DNA of 64,000 bases from Desulfurococcaceae archaeon (GTDB taxonomy: Archaea; Thermoproteota; Thermoprotei_A; Sulfolobales; Desulfurococcaceae). Of this stretch, positions 1-9,263 are shown in pieces. Under the pieces are notes generated by a model that was not told the DNA's origin, did no database searches, and worked only from the letters and a program-made list of their open reading frames with translations. Where the stretch lies: assembly GCA_038845865.1 (NCBI GenBank), contig JAWBQJ010000001.1, forward strand, positions 186,001 through 250,000, in the 5' to 3' direction. Every line of letters begins with the position of its first letter. The stretch's first letter is position 1. The position numbers and the translations under genes are program-made.

Positions 1-488
1 TTCGACCTAACGAGCAGGTAATGCTTGATCATCTTACTAACCCTCTCGGAGTGCCTTGTCGCCGCCTCCATCAACCTACTTGGAGATCTCGAGGACCAAT
101 GCTTGCAATCTACTGCAATGCTAAAACCTGTGGAGGGTTCTACGGCAAAGACATCTATTTCAAACCGTACAGGGCTAGTTATCCTTAATCCGTGAACTAC
201 ATCATAGCCTGCCTCACTTAATAAGTTTGACGAAAATACCTCGAAGTCTCTCCAGTCAAGTAGCTCACTGACTTTTCTCAGCTCAACGTTCATACTAAGC
301 AACTTTAAAGCTAGAAGGAGAGGATTTGACGCTACTACTTCCTCTCCTTGAATTCTTATGGCATCGGAGTACCTTTCTAGTATATGGGTTACTACTTCGC
401 CGGAGTAACCGGTTAGACTTAGTAGTTCTCCTAAAAGCATTCTCCTGTACTTTAACATCGTGAGCAAGACTCTTGATTCGGCGTTCAT
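1..488 (-). CDS. Restriction-endonuclease-like protein (3' end beyond window)
   Basis: The minus strand is open from an ATG at 488 to the window edge, giving about 162 residues; the C-terminus lies outside. The first 60 residues look like a small winged-helix region. From about residue 78 the pattern fits the PD-(D/E)XK nuclease fold of Mrr-like proteins: WRDFE, then EIDVFAVE with the acidic metal ligands, then AVDCKHW, which holds the D-C-K form of the (D/E)XK motif. Archaeal relatives are stand-alone predicted nucleases. No methylase gene is visible nearby, so a classical restriction system is not supported. A TATA-like CTTTTATG (504-511, minus) lies just upstream. The fold is likely; the function is inferred. 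Confidence 0.7.
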   Translation of the reverse strand, partial: MNAESRVLLTMLKYRRMLLGELLSLTGYSGEVVTHILERYSDAIRIQGEEVVASNPLLLALKLLSMNVELRKVSELLDWRDFEVFSSNLLSEAGYDVVHGLRITSPVRFEIDVFAVEPSTGFSIAVDCKHWSSRSPSRLMEAATRHSERVSKMIKHYLLVRS

Positions 489-555
489 TTAACCATTCGA
501 CCCATAAAAGTAATTAGTTAATTAGGTATTAAACTAGGAGTGCCTTTAAACACCG

Positions 556-1545
556 ATGGTGTTATACGTGGGCAGTGACTTGGTCAACGCCGTTAGGAAC
601 GAGTTACTCCGGGAAGAAATCGTGGATTTTACTGTTAGAGAGGACATGAGCGTGTGTGAGCTTATCGAGGGATATGGTCAATCACACGGTTTCATGGCAG
701 GACACGTTTACAGAGCTAGTAAAGTGCTAGCTGAAATGGCACTAGATCATAACACAATACGCATACTCTCGTTTACGGGAAACGTAGTTTCAACCGGGTT
801 GAGAGGCCTGCTTGCGCAGTTAGTACGTGAAGGTTGGTTTCACGCCGTAATAACGACTTGCGGTGCGATAGACCACGACATTGCTAGAGGCACGGGGCAC
901 AAGTACTATAAAGGTGACTGGGTATACGATGACGCAATGCTACACTCTATCAGCATACACAGGCTTGGAAACGTGTTGATACCCGCCGAGAATTACGGGG
1001 TCGCCGTTGAAAAATTCGCGAGAAGACTCTTTGAGGAGTTGACCAGAGTTAAGAAGAAGTGGGCAGTCAGTGAAGTGCTCCGTGAGGCTGGGAGGAGAAT
1101 TGCGGATGAAAAAAGCATCTTAAGGGCTGCCTACGAGCGAGGAATACCTATATACGTTCCCGGGATATATGATGGTGCATTCGGTTCCCAGGTTGTTTTC
1201 AACCAGGATGTAATGGGTCTAGAACTAGACCTCGTGGCAGACGAGAAGAACATAATTGAGCTGATCGTGACTTCGAAGAAGGCCGGAGCACTAATTGTAG
1301 GTGGAGGTATTAGTAAGCACCACACCATATGGTGGGCTCAACTAAAAGACGGTTTAGACTATGCTGTCTACATTACAACAGCCGTTGAATACGACGGTAG
1401 TCTGAGCGGCGCGCATCCAAGAGAGGCCATTAGCTGGAGCAAAATAAAGCCGGGCGCTAAGCACGTTGTAGTCTACGGTGATGCGACTGTAGTGCTACCT
1501 CTAGTAGTTGCTGGAGCTAAGTGCATGTCGAGGATGGCAAAGTGA
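556..1545 (+). CDS. dys: Deoxyhypusine synthase
   Basis: This 329-residue protein has the full deoxyhypusine synthase pattern. SHGFMAGHVYRA lies near residue 43, the NAD-site stretch TGNVVSTGLRG at 74-84, TTCGAIDHDIAR at 100-111, VPGIYDGAFGSQ near 201-212 and SGAHPREAISWSKIKPG near 284-300. K296 in SWSKI matches the lysine that carries the spermidine-derived imine in the human enzyme. The family transfers an aminobutyl group from spermidine (in archaea possibly other polyamines) to a lysine of initiation factor aIF5A in the cytoplasm. The gene overlaps tiaS by a GTGA junction, so the two are probably co-transcribed. Length is normal and nothing is missing. Confidence 0.96.
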   Translation: MVLYVGSDLVNAVRNELLREEIVDFTVREDMSVCELIEGYGQSHGFMAGHVYRASKVLAEMALDHNTIRILSFTGNVVSTGLRGLLAQLVREGWFHAVITTCGAIDHDIARGTGHKYYKGDWVYDDAMLHSISIHRLGNVLIPAENYGVAVEKFARRLFEELTRVKKKWAVSEVLREAGRRIADEKSILRAAYERGIPIYVPGIYDGAFGSQVVFNQDVMGLELDLVADEKNIIELIVTSKKAGALIVGGGISKHHTIWWAQLKDGLDYAVYITTAVEYDGSLSGAHPREAISWSKIKPGAKHVVVYGDATVVLPLVVAGAKCMSRMAK

Positions 1546-2888
1546 TCGAAGTACATGTTGGGATAGATGACGTAGACTCTCTTAAAGGTGGGTGCACAAC
1601 CCACTTTGCCGTTGAAGTATCGTGGAAGCTGAAAAATAAAAACATAAAGTTCACAGATTACCCTAACCTTGTTAGGCTAAACCCCGCTGTACCCTGGAAA
1701 ACGCGTGGTAATGGTGCGGTTGCCCTTAGATTACTACTAACCTCTGAAAGCGATATTGAAGACGTTTGGGGGTTCTTAACTAATGAGCTTGAAGAATACA
1801 CTAGGTGCTTTCCCGATCCGAAGCACCAACCAAGCGCTGTACTACACGTAGGCGAGGTGCCGCGTGAATACGTGTGGCTGGCCCAAAAGGCCCTTCACGA
1901 TATCGTCCCTCTAGACCTTGCTCTCAGGGCAATTAGTAAACACGAGAATACGAGGTACTACTCCATTACCGGTAAGAGAGGCATTATAGGGGCGCTCTCA
2001 GCCGTAGGATACACGATGAAAAACACCGATTATACGTTCGAAGTCGTAGCTTACAGGGAGCGCAGCTACTGGGGTAAACCCAGGCTTGTAGACGAGGAGA
2101 GCGTCCGCGATATGGATAGGCTGTACTGTAAAGACACCGTCCTGAATTATGACTACGAGTTTAATAGAGTACTGATAACACCGCGGGGGCCCGACCCCGT
2201 TCTTTTCGGTGTCCGCGGGGAATCGCCTGAAACTTTGCTGGAGGCTATAAAAGTACTTCGGGTACATGAACCGGTAGAATACGTGGCTATGTTTAGAACA
2301 AATCAGCATACTGACAGCCATATATTTCCGGTCAGTAGCATCTGCGATATTAGGCCATACACATGCATTTCCGCCCGTGGAATAGTGAAAAACAAACCTA
2401 CGAGGGCTATTGGAGGACACGTGTTTTTTAGGCTCTGCGATCAACATTGCTGCGTAGACGTTGCGGTGTACGAGCCTACTAAGCACTTTAGGAACGTAGT
2501 AGAGAAGCTTGAAGCAGGTGACGAAGTGGAGGTACTGGGTTGTGTAAGACCCCCGGGACCAGCTCACGATATTACAGTTAACCTTGAGAAAATTAGAGTT
2601 ATCAAGCTCGTAACGGTTACAATATACGAAAACCCGAGGTGTCCCCATTGCGGTTCTAGGATGGAGAGTGCAGGTAGAAATAAGGGGTTTAAGTGCCGTA
2701 AATGTGGGCACCGGGATCCGGGCGCTAAGAAATTCGCTCTTACGGCAAGAAGGGAGCTTGAAGCGGGCTGGTACCAGCCACCTAAGATAGCTTTTAAACA
2801 CCTCATGAAACCAATTGAAAGGTTCGGCCGCGAGAAGAAGTCCTTTGCGGGGCCAGTTCTGGAAAACTTTATTGTGAAATCCCCGTGA
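1542..2888 (+). CDS. tiaS: tRNA(Ile2) 2-agmatinylcytidine synthetase TiaS
   Basis: The protein opens with VHVGIDDVDSLKGGCTTHF, the nucleotide-binding signature of archaeal TiaS. The family attaches agmatine to cytidine-34 of tRNA-Ile(CAU) so that it reads AUA codons. A central OB-fold-like part (about residues 270-360) is followed by a zinc ribbon with CPHC and CRKC (about residues 367-388). The start is set at GTG 1542, which overlaps the TGA of dys; a longer reading from GTG 1521 adds seven residues of no visible value. Agmatine for TiaS and spermidine for dys come from linked polyamine metabolism, which may explain the pairing. Length fits the family. Confidence 0.95.
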   Translation: MIEVHVGIDDVDSLKGGCTTHFAVEVSWKLKNKNIKFTDYPNLVRLNPAVPWKTRGNGAVALRLLLTSESDIEDVWGFLTNELEEYTRCFPDPKHQPSAVLHVGEVPREYVWLAQKALHDIVPLDLALRAISKHENTRYYSITGKRGIIGALSAVGYTMKNTDYTFEVVAYRERSYWGKPRLVDEESVRDMDRLYCKDTVLNYDYEFNRVLITPRGPDPVLFGVRGESPETLLEAIKVLRVHEPVEYVAMFRTNQHTDSHIFPVSSICDIRPYTCISARGIVKNKPTRAIGGHVFFRLCDQHCCVDVAVYEPTKHFRNVVEKLEAGDEVEVLGCVRPPGPAHDITVNLEKIRVIKLVTVTIYENPRCPHCGSRMESAGRNKGFKCRKCGHRDPGAKKFALTARRELEAGWYQPPKIAFKHLMKPIERFGREKKSFAGPVLENFIVKSP

Positions 2889-2925
2889 AACCTATTTTAC
2901 TTACCCGACTCTTAAATGTACCTGG

Positions 2926-4143
2926 GTGATTTACGTGTCCAGGGCGTCGAAGCGTGCAAGTGCATTACCTACGAATCCTCATAGAATCCTCATATCTAAG
3001 GCCCACGAATTAAGAAGACGGGGCGTTAAGGTCTATGATTACACGGCGGGTCAGCCAGGCCTTCCACCAAGTAAAGAAGCACTAGAATACTTCGTAGAAA
3101 TGCTTAAAAAGGATCCCTTTAAGCATTTCCGATACATGCCTACGCAGGGGTTACAGGAACTTAGAGAGGCCGTTTCACAAGACTTAAAGCGGTACGGAAA
3201 CGTGGACGTGCCTGCCGACCAGATACTGATAACCGCCGGTGGGGCAGAGGCCCTTATACTTTCAGTATACACGTTATTAGATGAGGGCGACGCCGTTCTC
3301 CTGCTAGATCCCTCTTACAGTGTTTACTGGGACCTCACGAAGTTCGCTGGCTTGAAAATAGAGAGTTGTAAGCAAAGGTACGAAACTGGGTTTAACCCTG
3401 ACCCCGAGTGCATAAAAGAAAAACTAAGTAGTGGAGTGAAAGCCGTGATGTTCGCCAGCCCGGATAACCCCACATCAAGAATTATCGACCATGAAGTTGC
3501 AAAAACCCTTGTCGAAGTTGCACGCGAAAAGAAGGCATGGGTGATCTACGATGTTGCTTACAAGCACATAGTGTATGAGGGAGAGCACATATGGATTGAG
3601 AGGTTCGATCCAGCGCTTGAGAACACCGTAGTATGCGGCTCTTTCAGCAAAGACATAGCAATACCTGGAGGCAGACTAGGCTATATTTATGGGCCTAAAG
3701 ACGTGATACCGGACCTCGTTAAGTTGAAGGGGGTCTTCGGTATCGTTGCACCGGTACCAATGCAATGGCTCGCATACTACTATCTTGTAGGAGGCTTCAA
3801 GGAAAAATACCTGAGCGAGGTCATTCCAGTATACAAGAGAAGGCGTGATGTAGCCTACGAGTCGTTCAAAAAGCTATTTCCCGAGGCGAGGCTACACAAG
3901 CCCGTTGCAAGCATGTACCTCTTCCCTGACGTAACACCGTACCTCGGCAAGCTTAAGTGGAACGATTTGGAGTTCGCCATGCAACTAGCAGAGTCTAAGG
4001 GTACCGTGATGTTACCGGGATCAATATTCGGAGAAGCTGGTTCAGGGCACCTTAGAATAACCTTCGTGACAATGAACGAGGAAGACCTGGTCGAGGGATT
4101 TGTATTAATGCGTGAGTTCCTCGAGGAAAGGGGGGTCATTTAG
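2926..4143 (+). CDS. PLP-dependent aminotransferase, class I/II (aspartate aminotransferase-like)
   Basis: This 405-residue protein is a fold-type I aminotransferase. It shows YTAGQPGLPPSKEA near the start, TAGGAEALILS in the cofactor phosphate region, ASPDNPTSR as the conserved NPT, and GSFSKDIAIPGGRLGYI, where K242 is the lysine that forms the internal aldimine. Near relatives transfer amino groups between aspartate or other amino acids and 2-oxoglutarate. The substrate cannot be named from sequence. It starts at a GTG 37 bases after tiaS. It overlaps the oppositely directed ABC-2 permease gene by four bases, so the two are convergent. Confidence 0.9.
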   Translation: MIYVSRASKRASALPTNPHRILISKAHELRRRGVKVYDYTAGQPGLPPSKEALEYFVEMLKKDPFKHFRYMPTQGLQELREAVSQDLKRYGNVDVPADQILITAGGAEALILSVYTLLDEGDAVLLLDPSYSVYWDLTKFAGLKIESCKQRYETGFNPDPECIKEKLSSGVKAVMFASPDNPTSRIIDHEVAKTLVEVAREKKAWVIYDVAYKHIVYEGEHIWIERFDPALENTVVCGSFSKDIAIPGGRLGYIYGPKDVIPDLVKLKGVFGIVAPVPMQWLAYYYLVGGFKEKYLSEVIPVYKRRRDVAYESFKKLFPEARLHKPVASMYLFPDVTPYLGKLKWNDLEFAMQLAESKGTVMLPGSIFGEAGSGHLRITFVTMNEEDLVEGFVLMREFLEERGVI

Positions 4144-5789
4144 CTGGATAAGTTAGCTTTTTTGAACGTGTACCACCCGGCGACCACCGGTAGAAGTATC
4201 CACAGCGTAACTGACAGCGCTACTGCCCACGGTTGAACAACGCTTTCGATTACCCTCAAGGCGTCACCGTAAAGGTTTATGTTATAATACCTGGTCACGT
4301 AGAATTCTATAAAGTCTTGTACTCCGAATGGCGTGAAATACCTCGTTAGGTACTGTAATTTCATCATTTCCTTGTATACCTCGGGCCCGTACATGTCTTT
4401 ACTCGTTAGAACCACGAGTACTGAGGCTATTACTGATAGTATAATTGTGAAAAGTATGAATAAGAATATGGCAAAGGCCAAGTACCCTGCACCTCTCGTG
4501 ATAGTTGATACGAAGTAACACAGGCTGTAGAAAGCTACGAGCGACAGTACTATGCCGCTGTACATCAGTAAGTTCACGTAAGGTTCAATGAACACTTCTA
4601 GCAACAGCCATAACGTAGTAATTAGTACGGTGTAAAATATGGTAGATGCCACGACAGCTACTAGAACGCCTGCAACAAACCTCGTGACGTAGAGATCAAA
4701 TCTGGTTATGGGCCTCGCAACTACGAACTCTAAGGCGCCTTGGCTTCTAGGTTTCGCGATGTAAATGTATACCAAGTATAGCATCACGATAGGGAAAAAC
4801 CCGTTAAACAGGCTTAACCCCGCTCCGCCGAGCAGAACGTTTATCACTGCAATCGACCTCTGATTGACCCCGACAATTTCGGTCGGGTGGGCTGACACTA
4901 CAGCGTAGTATTTTACGCCTTTACCCGTTTCACCTATGACGAGCAGATCCACGAATGTAACGTTCCTGTTCCTGAGGCTTGATCCGGCCGCAAACACGCC
5001 CTGATCTAAGGTGGCAATTTTCCTGTACCCGGCCCCTTCAATGTCTACCGGTAATACCTGGGAGGCAGGGCCCGAAGAGCCCTGCTCACGCATGTACAGG
5101 TCTAATTTTAACTCGGGTTCCGCAGGAACCAGTACCGAGCCCACTACCGTTATGTTAACGCCCTCTCTATATATGGCATTTATTAGTAGAATTCCGTGGC
5201 TATAGGGTTCGCGCCCCGGCTCAGGTTCAGTCTCTAGACCCGTTTCCGTTATTTTATGGATCGCGTACGGCATGTACTGGTCGCTTATTACCGCGAAGAT
5301 GAGCGTTCTGTTTTCTATTCGGCCGATGAACGTGGGCGCAACATTACTAATATAACCGTAAGGTGTGCTTAGCGAGAAACGGCATACGCATTGGTAGCCT
5401 ACCGGAAGCTCATGCGGTATTGATTCAACCCGCTTCTTCTCCTTGAACTCTCCCCTGAACGCTATTGTTTCTCGGAGGATCTGCCCCTTAGCCGCCTCAA
5501 CCGGTTCAGTGGCATTGTAACAGTAGATATCAAAGGAGAGAGTGCCACTCATGTCTCTAAGTGCCATGTCGTAAACACGGCCCTCGCTACTTAGGGTCTT
5601 GGTGCCCGTATCCACGGTTATCAAGATCACGTACTTTCCCTCAACTAGAGGTGTTGCCCCGAGCGTGGAGGATACTAAGTACGCTAATCCAACACCGCTA
5701 ACCGTAAACAATACTAGTACGAGTATTACCGAGCGTCTCAGAAGTCCTCGTTTAAAGTCGTATAGTACCGGGCTGAACTTCACTAGCAT
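4140..5789 (-). CDS. ABC-2 type transporter permease with large outward domain
   Basis: The 549-residue protein has one membrane helix at about residues 16-35, a roughly 270-residue mostly beta-rich domain expected outside the cell, and then at least five membrane helices from about residue 315 to the end. This is the layout of ABC-2 type (ABC2_membrane) permeases with an ectodomain between TM1 and TM2. It partners the ATPase encoded directly upstream, whose end overlaps this start by seven bases. The pair is probably an exporter; the cargo is unknown. Archaeal homologs often sit with secreted proteins, but none is adjacent here. Confidence 0.82.
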   Translation of the reverse strand: MLVKFSPVLYDFKRGLLRRSVILVLVLFTVSGVGLAYLVSSTLGATPLVEGKYVILITVDTGTKTLSSEGRVYDMALRDMSGTLSFDIYCYNATEPVEAAKGQILRETIAFRGEFKEKKRVESIPHELPVGYQCVCRFSLSTPYGYISNVAPTFIGRIENRTLIFAVISDQYMPYAIHKITETGLETEPEPGREPYSHGILLINAIYREGVNITVVGSVLVPAEPELKLDLYMREQGSSGPASQVLPVDIEGAGYRKIATLDQGVFAAGSSLRNRNVTFVDLLVIGETGKGVKYYAVVSAHPTEIVGVNQRSIAVINVLLGGAGLSLFNGFFPIVMLYLVYIYIAKPRSQGALEFVVARPITRFDLYVTRFVAGVLVAVVASTIFYTVLITTLWLLLEVFIEPYVNLLMYSGIVLSLVAFYSLCYFVSTITRGAGYLAFAIFLFILFTIILSVIASVLVVLTSKDMYGPEVYKEMMKLQYLTRYFTPFGVQDFIEFYVTRYYNINLYGDALRVIESVVQPWAVALSVTLWILLPVVAGWYTFKKANLSS

Positions 5790-6700
5790 TTCCCCTCTAC
5801 CTCTTTTATCAGGTTGAAGAAGAAGTCTTCAAGACTTCTCTCTTCGCGCTTAACCTCATATACCTTTACACCGTGTTTGACCAATTCCGTGGTTATGTCG
5901 CCTATATCGCTTGATATGTTTCTTAGAAGTACTTTTTGCCCTCCTATGACGTTTAACTCGCCATACTTCTTCAGCAGCTTCAGGACGCTCTCATCGGTAC
6001 TACTGAGTACCAGCTCGAGAGCCGAGCCAGCTCTATATTTTATTTCGTCCATAGTATACTCGCCAACGATCCTACCCCTATGTACGAACACCACTCTATC
6101 GGCGATACCTTCCACCTCGCTGAGGATGTGTGAGGAGAATAGAACTGCTTTTCCCCTTCTTCTGAACTCCAAAGTTAATTCCCTAAAGAAGGCTATGCCT
6201 TTGGGGTCTAGCCCGTTTAAAACCTCGTCGAATACGAAGTTGGGTGGATCGTTGATCATCGATACTGCCAGCGCGAATCTCTTCTTCATGCCCTGCGAAT
6301 AGGCTGAAAGCTTCATGTTGAGGGATTCCCCGAGCCCGAATTTCTCCAGTAGCTCCTTTCCTAGTTTTAGTGCTTCAGGACGTGATAATCCGTAATAACC
6401 GGCAAGGTAAACAAAGTAATCCAGCGCTCTGAACTCCGTTTCAAAAATTGGTAATTCGGGGACCCAGCCTATTCGCCAAGAGGCTTTTTTCTTTTCCCTG
6501 GTTATAGATAGCCCGTCTATTAAGACATCGCCACTACTTGGCGGTAACACGCCAACAACTATTCTAATAGTCGTCGTCTTACCGGCACCATTTAACCCGA
6601 CATAACCAACAACCTCGCTATTGCGCACGGAGAATGACACATCATCTATTGCTTTAAACCTACCGAAAAACCTTGAGACGCCTTGAATTTCAATTGTCAA
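5783..6700 (-). CDS. ABC transporter ATP-binding protein (ABC-2 exporter)
   Basis: All core ABC ATPase motifs are present: Walker A GLNGAGKTTT, the signature YSQGMKKRFALA, Walker B FVFDEVLNGLD and the switch histidine in SSHILSE. The C-terminal part resembles the regulatory tail of CcmA/NatA-type exporters. I choose the TTG at 6700 (LTIEIQGVSRFFG) because family members begin right at this beta strand; a longer frame back to 6832 would run through the promoter and start of the divergent carboxyltransferase gene. It is the first gene of a two-gene operon with the permease. Substrate is unknown. Confidence 0.9.
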   Translation of the reverse strand: MTIEIQGVSRFFGRFKAIDDVSFSVRNSEVVGYVGLNGAGKTTTIRIVVGVLPPSSGDVLIDGLSITREKKKASWRIGWVPELPIFETEFRALDYFVYLAGYYGLSRPEALKLGKELLEKFGLGESLNMKLSAYSQGMKKRFALAVSMINDPPNFVFDEVLNGLDPKGIAFFRELTLEFRRRGKAVLFSSHILSEVEGIADRVVFVHRGRIVGEYTMDEIKYRAGSALELVLSSTDESVLKLLKKYGELNVIGGQKVLLRNISSDIGDITTELVKHGVKVYEVKREERSLEDFFFNLIKEVEGKC

Positions 6701-6737
6701 GTTATAGCACCTTGAGCATATTTTACACCCGCATGCA

Positions 6738-6747
6738 CTTATATATG
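6738..6747 (+). promoter_or_regulatory. TATA box for the carboxyltransferase gene
   Basis: The A/T-rich CTTATATATG lies about 30 bases upstream of the gene start. This is the spacing expected for archaeal TATA boxes and a transcript with little or no leader. Confidence 0.6.
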
Positions 6748-6777
6748 AATTAAGTAGTGTGACAAGCGGTGTTTCCC

Positions 6778-8166
6778 ATGGTCGAGATAGTGGACTTGAC
6801 GCTGAGAGATGCTCACCAATCTCTAATAGCAACTAGGCTTAGAACCGAAGACATGATCCCAATATTAGATAAGATCGATCAATCTGGCTTCTACGCCATT
6901 GAGATGTGGGGCGGGGCGACGTTCGATGTCATGGTGAGGTTCTTGAAGGAGGACCCGTGGGAAAGGCTGAAGATAGTACGTGAAAGAGTCAGGAGAACTA
7001 AGCTATTGATGCTCCTGCGTGGACAGAACCTTGTGGGTTATAGGCACTATCCCGACGACTTGGTGGAGAAGTTCGTGGAACTTTCCTACAATAATGGTAT
7101 AGACATTTTCAGAATCTTCGACGCGCTAAACGATGTAAGAAACATGAAGACGTCCATTAAAAAGGCGAAATCCCTTGGTGCAGTAGTGCAAGGAACAATA
7201 ACGTACACCGTGAGCCCTATACACACCATTGAGCACTACTTAAAGGTCGCCGAGGAGTTGGTAGCTCTCGAGGTGGATCACTTGGTCATAAAAGACATGG
7301 CGGGCATCTTGGACCCCTATACGTGTTATAACCTAGTAAAGGCCCTCAAAGAGGCCTTTAAGGTGACAGTTGACGTTCATTCACACTTCACTGGAGGATT
7401 GGCTGTTGCGAACTACGTCAAGGCCGTTGAAGCCGGCGTAGACATAATCGACACTGCTATTAGCCCACTGGCGTTTGGAACCGGTCACCCGAGTATTCAA
7501 ACAATGTACTATGCTCTACCCGAAGAGAAAAAACCAAGAGTTAACATGAAGGTTATACGCGAAATAAGCGAATACCTGAATAAAGTGCTATTTACGAAGT
7601 ACAAGGACTTGCTCGACGTGAAGGTCTTCATGCCCGACCCCAACGTATTAGAGCACCAAATACCTGGCGGAATGATTTCAAACTTCCTCACGCAATTAAA
7701 GCAACTAGGTGCTGAGGACAAGTTACCCGAGGTTCTAGAAGAAGTTAAGCGCATACGCGAGGACCTCGGATGGCCTCCGCTAGTAACGCCTACATCGCAA
7801 ATAGTTGGCGCGCAGGCGGTACTAAATGTTCTTCACGGAAGATACCAAGTCGTAGCGAAGGAGACCTACAACTACGTGAAGGGGTTCTATGGCCGGCCAC
7901 CAGCCCCTGTAAATGAGGAGGTCGTAAAGCTTGTATTAAAAGGCGAGAAGCCCATTGAAGCTAGACCGGCTGACCTCCTCGAGCCGCTTTATGAAAAATG
8001 TAAACGAGAAGTCGTAGAGAAAGGTTTCTACATGAAGGAGGAGGACGTGCTAACGTACTGCTTATTTCCAGACGTGTCGTTAGAGTTCTTCAAGTCACGC
8101 GTGCAAATAGCAGTGCCGAGCAGTAAACGTGAAAGGGATCTATGGGATGAGGTGCTGGGCTACTAA
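6778..8166 (+). CDS. pycB: Carboxyltransferase-domain protein (pyruvate carboxylase subunit B / oxaloacetate decarboxylase alpha type)
   Basis: The protein opens with VEIVDLTLRDAHQSL, the carboxyltransferase (HMGL-like TIM barrel) signature. It continues with WGGATFDV, LRGQNLVGYRHYPDD, RIFDALND, the carboxylysine-region stretch LVIKDMAGIL and the metal-binding DVHSHFTGG. After the barrel comes a PYC/OADA domain reaching the C-terminus at residue 462. No biotin-carrier MKM domain is present, so biotin must sit on a separate polypeptide. The family moves CO2 between biotin and pyruvate/oxaloacetate. No biotin carboxylase or carrier gene is in this window. I prefer ATG 6778; GTG 6769 is the alternative. 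The choice between anaplerotic carboxylase and decarboxylase is open. Confidence 0.88.
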   Translation: MVEIVDLTLRDAHQSLIATRLRTEDMIPILDKIDQSGFYAIEMWGGATFDVMVRFLKEDPWERLKIVRERVRRTKLLMLLRGQNLVGYRHYPDDLVEKFVELSYNNGIDIFRIFDALNDVRNMKTSIKKAKSLGAVVQGTITYTVSPIHTIEHYLKVAEELVALEVDHLVIKDMAGILDPYTCYNLVKALKEAFKVTVDVHSHFTGGLAVANYVKAVEAGVDIIDTAISPLAFGTGHPSIQTMYYALPEEKKPRVNMKVIREISEYLNKVLFTKYKDLLDVKVFMPDPNVLEHQIPGGMISNFLTQLKQLGAEDKLPEVLEEVKRIREDLGWPPLVTPTSQIVGAQAVLNVLHGRYQVVAKETYNYVKGFYGRPPAPVNEEVVKLVLKGEKPIEARPADLLEPLYEKCKREVVEKGFYMKEEDVLTYCLFPDVSLEFFKSRVQIAVPSSKRERDLWDEVLGY

Positions 8167-8296
8167 TAATACCAGCTACTAGTCGCAACAGCTATTTTTA
8201 ATTGCCTATTACCAGTAAACGGCATCCAGAGATTCTAGGATGCTAGGTGGGGATTTCGGATTAAAAGTACAAAGCGTAATGAATTCGCACCTTACC

Positions 8297-9145
8297 CTAC
8301 CTAAGTCCCGACTTCAAACAGTCCACCGCGTAGGCCACTAGTGCCGAGATCTCTATAACATCGAATAGCCTTCTTGCAGAGTCTACTACAAACTTCACAG
8401 TATACGCGTCTAGCCGTTCAGCTATGTCACAGTCCTCGAGGAGGTCGGCTACGAGAGAGTCCCTCAGCACTAGTTCTACCCTATACGGCTTATTCAGCGT
8501 GAAGGTCTGGACCCTTCCGCTTTTAATTCTTTCACAGGCTTCTTTAATGCCGCCTCGTAGTAGCTGTTCTATTTTCTCGAGGCTGGGGTATACCGCTGCG
8601 TATCTCGAAATGCCCCTCTTTAACGGTACGAAAACAACCCAGGGGGTATAGGCTTCTACGTCCCTATTTAAGTGCTCATCACCTGCCAGCAGGGCCACAG
8701 GGACCCCCACTTCACCGGCGTAAAGGGAATTTACGAGAAACTCGCTGACCTTAACACCGTTCACCCTTACCTCGGAAAACGCCTTGCCACTAAATGTATG
8801 TTCTAGCACTCCGCGCGGTGTTCCGGCCGCTGCGTGATAGCCGATAAAGAACACTGCTGTAAAGTCCTTTGAGAGCCCAGAGATCATGCTGAATGGTCTT
8901 GGATACCCCTGCACGATCTGGGCTCTACCATCTAGTTCGAGGTAGTCTATGTTTGTCATCAGGCCATGGCTATCTGCAACGTGTATTTCTTCAAACCCCT
9001 GCTTGTAAAGCTCATCCACTACGATGTTCGTTAACTTCGTTGCGATCTTCGATGCCCTCGAAAACTGGCTACTCCAAGGGCTCAGCATAGTTCCGGAGAC
9101 CACTCCGGGCAGACCTTCCAGGTCCACCGAAACATATGCTCTCAT
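8297..9145 (-). CDS. M55 family D-aminopeptidase (DppA-like)
   Basis: The 282-residue protein starts with MRAYVSVDLEGLPGVV, which carries the paired metal ligands D8 and E10. It also has HVADSHG (D58, H60), GYHA (H104) and the LEHTFSG loop (H116), all matching the zinc site of the DppA/M55 family. Bacillus DppA is a D-stereospecific aminopeptidase. In archaea, which lack D-amino-acid peptidoglycan, relatives are annotated only by homology, so the substrate is unclear. The ATG at 9145 is chosen over an in-frame start at 9175 because the fold begins at the first strand. The gene stands alone, divergent from rpiA. Confidence 0.88.
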   Translation of the reverse strand: MRAYVSVDLEGLPGVVSGTMLSPWSSQFSRASKIATKLTNIVVDELYKQGFEEIHVADSHGLMTNIDYLELDGRAQIVQGYPRPFSMISGLSKDFTAVFFIGYHAAAGTPRGVLEHTFSGKAFSEVRVNGVKVSEFLVNSLYAGEVGVPVALLAGDEHLNRDVEAYTPWVVFVPLKRGISRYAAVYPSLEKIEQLLRGGIKEACERIKSGRVQTFTLNKPYRVELVLRDSLVADLLEDCDIAERLDAYTVKFVVDSARRLFDVIEISALVAYAVDCLKSGLR

Positions 9146-9263
9146 GCAAATCACCACTAAGATATACTGTGTCACGGTAAAATAAGCAAGCGAGTGACTA
9201 AAGCTAAAAGCTACTGCTAATTACTATTACCCACGCTTTTCATATCTTACCAGGGTAATACGT

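Noticed and set aside
1998-2801. 267-codon open frame opposite tiaS
   Set aside because: It is antisense to a well-supported enzyme gene, has no start context and shows no protein-like pattern.
5814-6302. 162-codon plus-strand frame in the ABC ATPase gene
   Set aside because: It lies entirely opposite the conserved ATPase and is serine/leucine-rich in the manner of an antisense shadow.
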